A DNA stretch of 46,922 nucleotides from an uncultured Eubacteriales bacterium (GCA_905201895.1 CAJKPX010000015.1:1-46922); one strand, 5' to 3'. Counted from the first letter of the stretch, positions 16,319 through 21,842 are shown. Numbers and translations: made by a program. The notes: generated from the letters alone by a model not told the origin.

Positions 16319-16392
16319 TTCTTCTCACCCTCCAACGGTTCGTTCAAATCATGCAAAGCATCGATATCATTTCCAATCGCTTTTCCCAGCAA
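16315..16392 (-). pseudogene. Remnant carrying a duplicate of the preceding gene's 3' end
   Basis: The last 48 bp of the 93-residue gene (16037-16084) recur at 16315-16362 with about 40 matches, in the same frame relative to a stop codon, giving GNDIDALHDLNEPLEGEKK. The frame has no plausible start beyond about 25 codons and runs out of the membrane-peptide gene upstream. It looks like the tail of a decayed duplicate, kept perhaps because its end contains the ribosome binding site of the next gene. Confidence 0.5.
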
Positions 16393-16462
16393 TCACCGCA
16401 AGACCACCGATTAACATTCCCAAAAAAAGGCCAACTATCATACCGATAATATAGTTAAACAT
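16367..16462 (-). CDS. DUF3789-like 31-residue membrane peptide
   Basis: ATG 16462 to TGA 16367 encodes a 31-residue peptide with one Gly/Leu/Ile-rich membrane segment (MFNYIIGMIVGLFLGMLIGG) and a short polar tail ending KSDWK. This matches the small DUF3789-type peptides often found in Firmicute phages and integrative elements. It starts 5 bp after the previous stop. Function unknown. Confidence 0.6.
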   Translation of the reverse strand: MFNYIIGMIVGLFLGMLIGGLAVIAGKSDWK

Positions 16463-16467
16463 TATTT

Positions 16468-16611
16468 CTAATCTTCCCTTTCACGATTGGTCATTTTTTC
16501 ACCGATATACAACCGGAGAAAAACAGAAATATCTACCAAGAACGTAACAATCAGGCATGTAAACCATCCGCTAAGGAATGCATCCGAAGTAAAGTCGACT
16601 ATAAACTTCAT
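16468..16611 (-). CDS. First gene of the leftward operon: 47-residue membrane peptide
   Basis: ATG 16611 to TAG 16468, 47 residues: one hydrophobic segment (FLSGWFTCLIVTFLVDISVF) and a charged C-terminus (EKMTNRERED). GAAAGGGCGG lies upstream of the start. It is the first gene after the operator-controlled promoter at 16654-16682. Function unknown; a membrane-acting early peptide is an inference. Confidence 0.55.
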   Translation of the reverse strand: MKFIVDFTSDAFLSGWFTCLIVTFLVDISVFLRLYIGEKMTNRERED

Positions 16612-16653
16612 TTCCTGCCGCCCTTTCTGTCGATTTTTTTTAACTACAACACA

Positions 16654-16682
16654 ATTCTATCACCAAAAAGGTGATTTGTCAA
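16654..16682 (-). promoter_or_regulatory. Main leftward promoter of the element
   Basis: On the minus strand, TTGACA (16682-16677), a 17-bp spacer and TAGAAT (16659-16654). Operator O1 (16659-16675) fills the spacer almost exactly, so repressor bound there would block RNA polymerase. This promoter should drive the early operon down to the terminator at 9354-9409. Confidence 0.85.
16659..16675. promoter_or_regulatory. Operator O1
   Basis: ATCACC-AAAAA-GGTGAT, a perfect inverted repeat with a 5-bp centre, lying between the -35 and -10 of the leftward promoter. Confidence 0.85.
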
Positions 16683-16689
16683 ACATAAA

Positions 16690-16706
16690 TTCACTAAAAA
16701 AGTGAT
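16690..16706. promoter_or_regulatory. Operator O2
   Basis: TTCACT-AAAAA-AGTGAT, an imperfect copy of O1. Its first base is 31 bp from that of O1, close to three helical turns. It overlaps a candidate -35 (TTCACT) for the rightward promoter whose -10 is TATAGA (16712-16717). Confidence 0.8.
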
Positions 16707-16731
16707 TTTTGTATAGATAAACAAATTCAAT

Positions 16732-16748
16732 ATCACCTTTTTGGTGAT
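16732..16748. promoter_or_regulatory. Operator O3
   Basis: ATCACC-TTTTT-GGTGAT, a perfect repeat 42 bp from O2, close to four helical turns. It lies 15 bp before the repressor start codon, overlapping the expected 5' leader, which suits autorepression. Confidence 0.85.
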
Positions 16749-16762
16749 TTTATGGAGGAATT

Positions 16763-17104
16763 ATGGTAATAAAAAGAATTTTACAAGTAATGACAGAGAA
16801 AAAAATCTCAAAAAAAGAATTGTCAGAAGCAATCGGCTTTGGAATTAACCAACTTAAACGCTGGGAAGACAAAGGCGAAGCCCCCGACATATACACACTC
16901 ATGAAAATAGCAAAATACTTAAATATTAACATTAACTTTCTCATAGGAGAAACAGAAACCAAGCGTAGCCTAACCGATCAGGAAATGCTCGATCGGATCA
17001 CCGAATGCTTCGACCTCTGCGACGGTCCTCGCAAGGCAGCCTTGTGCGTCAAGGCCGAGGAGCTCGCCAAGGAGACGCAGAACCAGGTAAAGCAGACGTC
17101 ATAA
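16763..17104 (+). CDS. Cro/CI-type repressor of the element
   Basis: 113 residues. An XRE-family helix-turn-helix occupies the first 65 residues (ISKKELSEAIGFGINQLKRW then an Asp/Tyr turn and LMKIAKYLNININFLIGE). A short C-terminal helical region (SLTDQEMLDRITECF onward) may dimerise. No LexA-type self-cleavage domain is present. It is divergent from the early operon, and three matched inverted repeats lie between them, the layout of a lysogeny switch. GGAGG precedes ATG 16763. It is expected to repress the leftward promoter through O1 and its own through O2/O3. Confidence 0.85.
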   Translation: MVIKRILQVMTEKKISKKELSEAIGFGINQLKRWEDKGEAPDIYTLMKIAKYLNININFLIGETETKRSLTDQEMLDRITECFDLCDGPRKAALCVKAEELAKETQNQVKQTS

Positions 17105-17188
17105 AAAAAGTCCGGGAGCAGATTGCCCTCGGACACAATATAGACCCAGCTTTATTAAAAATACTTTTTACATCAAAGGAGTAAAATC

Positions 17189-17935
17189 ATGAAAAAAATC
17201 ATCTGCCTAATTCTCACACTCGCACTTCTATTAGCACTAAACGCATGTAATACACAAAAAGATCAGCAACAAGAAACAGAAAAAGAAGCGACAACGGAAA
17301 AAGAAACATTGTCACAAGAAGAAATCAGAGATAATATAAAACATTATTTCAACAAAGATATCGTTGAGACTAAAAAAGAAATAGAAAAATCTATTGTACA
17401 AATCACTTGCTATAATGGTAATTCAAAACAATTTACATCTATAGGAGTAATCGTTTCCGTACAACTAAAAATATCAGGACCACCAAAAATAATTGTCATA
17501 TGCCATTTTGAGAGTTTATTTGACGACAATGGAAATGTAGCTGGAAAAATTTATATAAAAGATAAATCAAACAACTCATACAAAGCAAAAATCGAAAGGA
17601 ATTCTTCAAACATACAATTAGCTATACTAACTTATGAAGCCAGTCCGCTACCAATTGAACCGATAAAGCAGTCGTCATCAACAAAATTACCTAATATCAA
17701 TGAACCCTTAATTTGCATAAACTCCGAAGGAACATACGGCTTAACATTTTGCGAAGCAATGAATCAAGACGGTTTTTGTATCACTGAACAATATGACGAT
17801 TCAACAAAAAATATAACAGGAATACTCATAGACTACGGAAACACACTCGCTGGAATATGTCACAAAAGATCAAGCTATTGTGTGCCGTACGAAACAATTA
17901 GACAATATATCGATGAATACGAATCCCAACAATAA
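17189..17935 (+). CDS. Lipoprotein with a degenerate trypsin-like (HtrA-type) domain
   Basis: 248 residues. A lipoprotein signal (LALLLALNAC, Cys about 20) and a Lys/Glu/Gln-rich linker precede a domain that tracks HtrA-type proteases: SIVQITCYNG, IGVIVS, IIVICHFES (the His position), YKAKIERNSSNIQLAIL and a last strand near TLAGICHK. The catalytic Asp of the usual D-L-A-V-L is Gln here, and the GNSGGP serine loop is missing (NITGILID instead), so the protein is probably not an active protease. The gene is AT-rich compared with the chromosome. It sits beside the repressor on the lysogenic side of the switch, where superinfection-exclusion or surface-conversion genes are common; that role is inferred. 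ATG 17189 has AAAGGAG. Confidence 0.6.
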   Translation: MKKIICLILTLALLLALNACNTQKDQQQETEKEATTEKETLSQEEIRDNIKHYFNKDIVETKKEIEKSIVQITCYNGNSKQFTSIGVIVSVQLKISGPPKIIVICHFESLFDDNGNVAGKIYIKDKSNNSYKAKIERNSSNIQLAILTYEASPLPIEPIKQSSSTKLPNINEPLICINSEGTYGLTFCEAMNQDGFCITEQYDDSTKNITGILIDYGNTLAGICHKRSSYCVPYETIRQYIDEYESQQ

Positions 17936-17936
17936 A

Positions 17937-17952
17937 ACCGAAACGTTTCGGT
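17937..17952. repeat. Palindrome copy 4, ACCGAAACGTTTCGGT
   Basis: Perfect 16-bp copy two bases after the lipoprotein stop codon and about 29 bp before the -35 of the antitoxin RNA promoter. Confidence 0.8.
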
Positions 17953-17980
17953 TTTTGAAAATAAAAAAACAGCAAAGCTC

Positions 17981-18009
17981 TTGACAAATCCCAAGCTCTG
18001 CTGTATAAT
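17981..18009 (+). promoter_or_regulatory. Promoter of the antitoxin RNA
   Basis: TTGACA (17981-17986), 17-bp spacer, TATAAT (18004-18009): a full consensus promoter with no protein-coding frame downstream. Confidence 0.85.
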
Positions 18010-18015
18010 ATAACC

Positions 18016-18102
18016 GTAGGGCGCACCGATGACGGTCGCTCCCTCGAATATCAGACAGATAACCGTCTATCTTCTCAGGGGCAGACGGTTATCTTCTTTT
18101 TG
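18016..18102 (+). ncRNA. Antisense antitoxin RNA of a type I toxin-antitoxin pair
   Basis: A consensus promoter drives about 85 nt ending in a strong terminator: AGATAACCGTCT (18057-18068), a 14-base loop, AGACGGTTATCT (18083-18094), then TTCTTTTT. The 3' end overlaps the 3' end of the small toxin gene on the other strand (stop codon at 18089-18091), so the two RNAs can pair over at least the terminator. Convergent transcripts overlapping at their 3' ends are the txpA/RatA and par arrangement. The exact 5' end is an estimate from the promoter. Confidence 0.7.
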
Positions 18103-18169
18103 TGAACAATGCGATAACGGCAACAATAAGTAACCCTAATTGCAATGCTTGATCCCATGTAATAAACAT
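18089..18169 (-). CDS. Type I toxin, 26-residue membrane peptide
   Basis: ATG 18169 to TAA 18089 encodes 26 residues: a short start (MFITWDQ), one hydrophobic helix (LGLLIVAVIALF) and a basic end (TKRR). This is the pattern of TxpA/Fst-type and holin-like type I toxins, which damage the membrane when their RNA antitoxin is lost. In the leader CCTTCCT and AGGAAGG form a hairpin that hides the ribosome binding site, a known safety feature of such mRNAs. A consensus promoter (18311-18283) drives it. A second ATG at 18175 is too close to the AGGTG site. Inferred role: addiction module stabilising the element. Confidence 0.75.
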   Translation of the reverse strand: MFITWDQALQLGLLIVAVIALFTKRR

Positions 18170-18282
18170 TGGCATCACCTTCCTCTCTCAAGGAAGGCAA
18201 AAGAAAATTTTACGCTCCCTTGTTTTCAGGAAGCAACCGCCACCATTCATGATGAACCCTACGGGGTCTTTCGACCGTGTTT

Positions 18283-18311
18283 ATTATAGCACGGTCCTTT
18301 TCTTTTGTCAA
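18283..18311 (-). promoter_or_regulatory. Promoter of the type I toxin mRNA
   Basis: On the minus strand, TTGACA (18311-18306), 17-bp spacer, TATAAT (18288-18283). The transcript has a leader of about 110 nt before the toxin start codon. A palindrome copy lies 10 bp upstream of the -35. Confidence 0.85.
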
Positions 18312-18320
18312 GCCGCAAAT

Positions 18321-18336
18321 ACCGAAACGTTTCGGT
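18321..18336. repeat. Palindrome copy 5, ACCGAAACGTTTCGGT
   Basis: Perfect copy, extended to 20 bp by flanking AT. It lies just upstream of the toxin promoter. Confidence 0.8.
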
Positions 18337-18377
18337 ATTTTTCTTGACCGCAAAACCGACTTTAGAAAAAATCAAAA

Positions 18378-18393
18378 ACCGAAACGTCTCGGT
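18378..18393. repeat. Palindrome copy 6, one mismatch
   Basis: ACCGAAACGTCTCGGT, one base off consensus, about 45 bp before the tRNA fragment that ends the element. Confidence 0.7.
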
Positions 18394-18437
18394 TTATTTC
18401 CTTCAAATTTTCATTTTACAAATTCAACCGCCTACAA

Positions 18438-18496
18438 CTGGAAATCGTGTGTGCGGTAATCCCGTACCGAGAGTTCGAATCTCTCTCTCTCCGCCA
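18438..18496 (+). tRNA. 3' half of tRNA-Ser(GGA), attR of the element
   Basis: From the anticodon loop CTGGAAA (anticodon GGA at 18440-18442) through a long variable arm, the T-arm GAGAG-TTCGAAT-CTCTC and the acceptor strand TCTCTCC-G-CCA, this is the 3' part of a serine tRNA. The sequence upstream of the anticodon loop does not pair as an anticodon stem, and no D-arm or 5' acceptor strand is present. The gene is therefore a fragment, not a working tRNA. Elements that integrate into the 3' end of a tRNA gene leave this duplicate at the far end, so the element lies to the left and the intact tRNA should lie beyond base 1. Confidence 0.85.
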
Positions 18497-18499
18497 ACA

Positions 18500-18538
18500 A
18501 AAACAGAACATTTGTCTGCCGACAAATGTTCTGTTTTT
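18500..18538 (+). terminator. Native tRNA-Ser terminator
   Basis: ACAGAACATTTGTC and GACAAATGTTCTGT (part of a 17-bp perfect stem, loop TGCC) followed by TTTTTG, 3 bp after the CCA of the tRNA fragment. It would have served the original tRNA gene and now insulates the element from the next locus. Confidence 0.85.
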
Positions 18539-18544
18539 GTTTAT

Positions 18545-18730
18545 CCAAGCCGCAGGCTTGGCATATCATCGCCGCACGACGTGCGATGCATATCATCAAG
18601 GGCGCATCGCGCCCTTGTATCTCATCACGCGCCAGCGTGCATATACCTGCGGCTTGATGATATCCAGACCTTCGGTCTGATGATATACCGCAACAAGTTG
18701 CGGATGATATCCACGGCTACGCCGTGATTT
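18545..18730. repeat. Array of seven hairpins with inverting GATGATAT linkers
   Basis: Seven short perfect or near-perfect stem-loops with different stems: 18545-18561, 18573-18585, 18598-18616, 18626-18639, 18665-18679, 18688-18703 and 18712-18726. Most loops are 3-4 bases (GCA, GAC, ATC, GCCA, TTC, CAAG, TAC). Linkers in the left half read CATATCATC (18562, 18589) or TATCTCATC (18618). Linkers in the right half read GATGATATC (18656, 18703) or GATGATATAC (18679), the reverse complement. Left and right linkers can therefore pair in nested order, giving one branched structure with hairpins as side arms. It lies between the tRNA terminator and the promoter of the four-helix-bundle gene. Confidence 0.8.
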
Positions 18731-18753
18731 GGACGCGAGATTGCGGAAAACTC

Positions 18754-18782
18754 TTGAATTGCCTTGCAAGATATGATATAAT
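18754..18782 (+). promoter_or_regulatory. Promoter of the four-helix-bundle operon
   Basis: TTGAAT (18754-18759), 17-bp spacer, TATAAT (18777-18782). The start codon at 18804 is only about 15 nt beyond the expected transcription start. Confidence 0.8.
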
Positions 18783-18803
18783 ACCCTCGAAGGGAGTGAT
18801 TGT

Positions 18804-19151
18804 ATGGCTAAAAACTATTTATTGATATATTCAGAACAGCTTGCGACCGATATAGAATTGCTTTGTCAAAATATAAAAGCTCCTTCTAACACTCTTTTTC
18901 AAATCCGCAAAAGTTCAAGTAGTGTGTACGCAAATATACGCGAGGCTAATTACGGGCAGAGTAAAGCGGATATGCTTTCAAAATTTGAAATAGCTCTCAA
19001 AGAATGTAGCGAGACAGAAGGTTGGCTACAATTGCTGTTCAACACAAATGGTATTGACGAAGAAACATATAAAAACTACAGAAATCTTTGCGGTCGTATC
19101 AGACGAATGTTGATTGCGAGTTGCAAAACCTTGAAGGAGAGCATAAAGTGA
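18804..19151 (+). CDS. Four-helix-bundle protein (Avd/S23-like)
   Basis: 115 residues, all helical, with the family pattern: an N-terminal helix (YSEQLATDIELLCQNI), then FQIRKSSSSVYANIREANYG, the helix SKFEIALKECSETEGWLQLL, and a final helix (NLCGRIRRMLIASCKTLKES). These marks define the four-helix-bundle family that includes Avd of diversity-generating retroelements and proteins encoded in 23S rRNA intervening sequences. Avd is a basic homopentamer that binds nucleic acid and the reverse transcriptase. No reverse transcriptase is present here; the partner on the DNA side may be the hairpin array just upstream. AGGGAGTG precedes ATG 18804. Confidence 0.85.
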   Translation: MAKNYLLIYSEQLATDIELLCQNIKAPSNTLFQIRKSSSSVYANIREANYGQSKADMLSKFEIALKECSETEGWLQLLFNTNGIDEETYKNYRNLCGRIRRMLIASCKTLKESIK

Positions 19152-19660
19152 AGAAAGAGTTGCGGGATAAAATTTTAGAAAAAGTCGGATATGAATTGAA
19201 TCGTAACGGTTTCTTTATCGCCGATTCATCAAAAAAGTGGATGGTTTTCCACAGAAAAAATGATTCCTACATCGAAATTATCCAGATTGCGCAAGACAAA
19301 TACGAATCATTTGTCAGAATTTCTGCTTCTATTGCTTTTCTTGATGTCCCAAGTGAAATAACGAATATCGATTATGTATTTTTCAATGAATTTAATGATG
19401 GCGACTTCAAAAAAATCAGCACTGATGTTTGCCGTGAAAAATTTTACTTAAAAGGAAATTTTGGAGAGGCTTTCCATTACGGCGATGTTTATTTGGCGTT
19501 GGGGCGAGGAATTGTTGGCGTAAATCCCGATTCCAAGAAGCCAATCGGCATCAGACTTAAAAAATTCAATTCTGAAACATATGACAAATTATGTGACCTT
19601 ATTATACAAAGGCTTAAAAAAGCATATCGCTGGTTGGATAAAAAGAAACAGGGCATCTAA
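19148..19660 (+). CDS. Unknown protein coupled to the four-helix-bundle gene
   Basis: 170 residues from a GTG that overlaps the upstream stop (GTGA) with GGAG upstream, so the two proteins should be made together. It is an alpha/beta protein with many aromatics and lysines (KKWMVFHRKNDSYIEIIQIA, FHYGDVYLALGRG), ending in a basic helix (QRLKKAYRWLDKKKQ). No catalytic motif or family is recognised. The low GC relative to flanking genes suggests recent acquisition along with the four-helix gene. Confidence 0.6.
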   Translation: MKKELRDKILEKVGYELNRNGFFIADSSKKWMVFHRKNDSYIEIIQIAQDKYESFVRISASIAFLDVPSEITNIDYVFFNEFNDGDFKKISTDVCREKFYLKGNFGEAFHYGDVYLALGRGIVGVNPDSKKPIGIRLKKFNSETYDKLCDLIIQRLKKAYRWLDKKKQGI

Positions 19661-19723
19661 TAATTGGGACACCTTTTGTTCGCAATTACCTATATTCAGA
19701 CACCTTTTATCACGTTTAAGCCA

Positions 19724-20140
19724 CAACAAAAGGGCATCACCAATCGGTGATGCCCTTTTGTTGTGCCGAAGAATGACACGATGAAGAACTCCGCAAGCGT
19801 ATGCTTGCCGGAGCGTGCGCACAGAAAATGTGCAGTTTCGATTGCAGTTCAGCGCACGCTTGAGTTCTGAATCTCGCTTTCAAAAACAAGGGCATCACCA
19901 ATCGGTGATGCCCTTTTGTTGTGCCGAAGAACGATATAATGAAGAACTCCGCAAGCGTATGCTTGCCGGAGCGTGCGCACAGGAGGAATGCACAGTTGCA
20001 ATTGCAATTCAGCGCACGCTTGAGTTCTGAATCTCTCTTTCAAAAACAAGGGCATCACCAATCGGTGATGCCCTTTTGTTGTGGCGAAGAATGATACGAT
20101 GAAGAACTCCGCAAGCGTATGCTTGCCGGAGCGTGCGCAA
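19724..20140. repeat. Three tandem ~159-bp structured repeats
   Basis: The core GGGCATCACC-AATC-GGTGATGCCC recurs at about 19732, 19890 and 20050 (spacing 158 and 160 bp), each followed by a T-run. Between cores, units share a CAAGC-GTAT-GCTTG hairpin within CTCCG/CGGAG, GCGTGCGC paired with GCGCACGC, and an outer AGAACTC/GAGTTCT pair. Two units are complete and the third stops at about 20140 beside the lipoprotein gene. The first core stem is 18 bp (19724-19763) and can terminate transcription of the four-helix operon. No coding capacity is visible. Confidence 0.85.
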
Positions 20141-20145
20141 CCGCC

Positions 20146-20649
20146 TTACTGGCAATCGCGATACAATGCCTCGTTGGGTGCCAGAACCACTGCTCTGCCG
20201 TGCTGCACGCAAACCGTTCCTCTCGCAGATTCCAAGCGTCCGACGATATAGTTCAGATTGGTTTGAATTTGCGTTACCTCCAGCGTTTCCATGTCGTTGC
20301 GGAAGGTGTCGAGCATATAGCGGTAGTATCTCTCCTCCGCCTCGTTCTGCTCGATGAAGGTTCGGGTTTGAAGCTCCATGAGATCGTAGTAGAGCTTTGC
20401 CGCCTCCTCGGTTTTGAAAAGCGTGACGAACACGGTTTTGTTATCCTTGTTGGTTGCTTCCAGCTGACGCTCGATGGTGATCTCCGTGCCGTCGGTGATC
20501 TTCACATTGTACCCTTTATCCGTCAATCTTGCCTTAATTGCTTCAAGATTGTTCATACTCTCATCGGTTGGACCGCCGTTGCACGCTGCCAGGGCAAAAA
20601 CGCAGACAAAAACCAACAGAAGTGCAAGTGTTCTTTTCCATGCTACCAT
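20146..20649 (-). CDS. Small lipoprotein of unknown function
   Basis: 167 residues. A lipoprotein signal (VFVCVFALAAC, Cys about 23) precedes an alpha/beta domain: NLEAIKARLTDKGYNVKITD, ITIERQLEATNK, VFVTLFKTEEAAKLYYDLM. This is a ferredoxin-like plan of a kind common in clostridial lipoproteins. The C-terminal strand carries VQHGRAVVLAPNEAL. It stops 6 bp from the third 159-bp repeat. No partner genes are near; function unknown. Confidence 0.65.
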   Translation of the reverse strand: MVAWKRTLALLLVFVCVFALAACNGGPTDESMNNLEAIKARLTDKGYNVKITDGTEITIERQLEATNKDNKTVFVTLFKTEEAAKLYYDLMELQTRTFIEQNEAEERYYRYMLDTFRNDMETLEVTQIQTNLNYIVGRLESARGTVCVQHGRAVVLAPNEALYRDCQ

Positions 20650-20894
20650 AAATATTTCTCCTTTTGAGCAGTTGATTATCCTAAACGGATTTGATCCATT
20701 ATATCACAAAAAAATCAGCTTGTAAAGTCTTTTTTCGGAATGATACTGCAAAAATGGAAATTTTGTCATAGAAGGTCGAACGAAAAAATGCTTTTTGGCG
20801 TATATTTTTTAAAAACCATCTATACAAAAAAAGAATTTCATGTTATAATATAGGTAATATATGCTCGAACAAGGAAAGGATCTTTACCTACATC

Positions 20895-21842
20895 ATGGAT
20901 ACAAAGCAAAAGAAAAGCAGCTCGACCGTTGAAAAAAAGACATCCCGCCGAAGCACGGGACGCAACGGCGACAAGCGAAATGAAAAGCGCGTGTGGCAGC
21001 CCAAAGCAAGCGCACGCTTTGACCTGAAAAAGGAGCCTGCTCCCAGACGCGAGGAAGCGCTCGACGCCGTAGCGGAAAACGATACGGAGAACGGAATCCA
21101 CGGCGAATATGAAAACGGTGCCGTGATCGGCAGAAACGCCGTGCGGGAGCTTTTGCGTGCCGAGCGTCCGATCGACAAGCTGATGGTGCAGCGCGGCGAC
21201 CGCAACGGCTCGATCGTGGTGCTGGTTGCGCAGGCAATTGAGCGCGGCATCCCCGTAATCGAGGTGGAAAAAAGCAAGCTCGACCAAATGGCGGGCTTTG
21301 CTCCTCATCAGGGCGTAATCGCGCTTGCCGCCGAAAAAGAATATTGCACGGTTGAGGATATCCTGCAGATCGCTCGCGACCGCGGCGAGGATCCTTTGAT
21401 CGTGATCTGCGACGGCATCACCGACCCCTATAATCTCGGCGCGATCATTCGCTGCGCCGAATGCTGCGGAGCTCACGGGCTGATCATTCCCAAGCGTCGC
21501 GCGGTGGGTCTGACGCCGCTTGTCACCAAGGCATCGGCAGGTGCTGTGGAGCATCTTGCAATCGCTAAGGTTGCAAATATTGCTGCCACTGTGGAGCAGC
21601 TCAAGAAGAACGGCGTTTGGACCTATGCCGCCGAGGCAGGTGGCGAGAGCGTTTACAGCACCAATCTGAGCGGTCCCTGCGCAATCGTGCTCGGCAGCGA
21701 GGGCAACGGCGTGTCGCAGATCGTGCAAAAGACCTGTGACGCCATCGTTTCGATCCCGATGTACGGTCAGGTTAATTCCTTCAACGTGTCCACCGCCGCA
21801 GCGATCCTGCTTGCTGAGGCTGCACGCCGTCACCACGAATAA
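20895..21842 (+). CDS. rlmB: 23S rRNA (guanosine-2251-2'-O)-methyltransferase
   Basis: 315 residues. A basic low-complexity N-terminus (1-70) precedes a substrate-binding domain (NAVRELLRAERPIDKLMVQR) and a SpoU/TrmH knotted methyltransferase domain with its three motifs: NLGAIIRCAE, IVLGSEGNGVS and SFNVSTAAAILL. RlmB methylates the ribose of G2251 in the P-loop of 23S rRNA using S-adenosylmethionine. The extra N-terminal tail is longer than in E. coli RlmB. A candidate promoter is TATACA (20821), 17 bp, TATAAT (20844-20849). The next gene starts 31 bp downstream. TrmH-family paralogues exist, so the exact target base is inferred. Confidence 0.85.
   Translation: MDTKQKKSSSTVEKKTSRRSTGRNGDKRNEKRVWQPKASARFDLKKEPAPRREEALDAVAENDTENGIHGEYENGAVIGRNAVRELLRAERPIDKLMVQRGDRNGSIVVLVAQAIERGIPVIEVEKSKLDQMAGFAPHQGVIALAAEKEYCTVEDILQIARDRGEDPLIVICDGITDPYNLGAIIRCAECCGAHGLIIPKRRAVGLTPLVTKASAGAVEHLAIAKVANIAATVEQLKKNGVWTYAAEAGGESVYSTNLSGPCAIVLGSEGNGVSQIVQKTCDAIVSIPMYGQVNSFNVSTAAAILLAEAARRHHE

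Noticed and set aside
180..16611. Conjugative element, suggested by PcfJ/PcfK
   Set aside because: No relaxase, VirB4 or other type IV secretion gene is visible in the window; PcfJ/PcfK also occur outside conjugative systems. Genes left of the window could change this.
18438..18496. Complete tRNA gene
   Set aside because: Only the 3' half is present; no D-arm or 5' acceptor strand could be found upstream.
18545..18730. CRISPR array
   Set aside because: The repeated part is a 9-10 base linker that changes orientation, the variable parts are self-complementary hairpins, and no cas gene is near.
18804..19660. Diversity-generating retroelement
   Set aside because: The Avd-like protein is present, but there is no reverse transcriptase and no template/variable repeat pair in the window.
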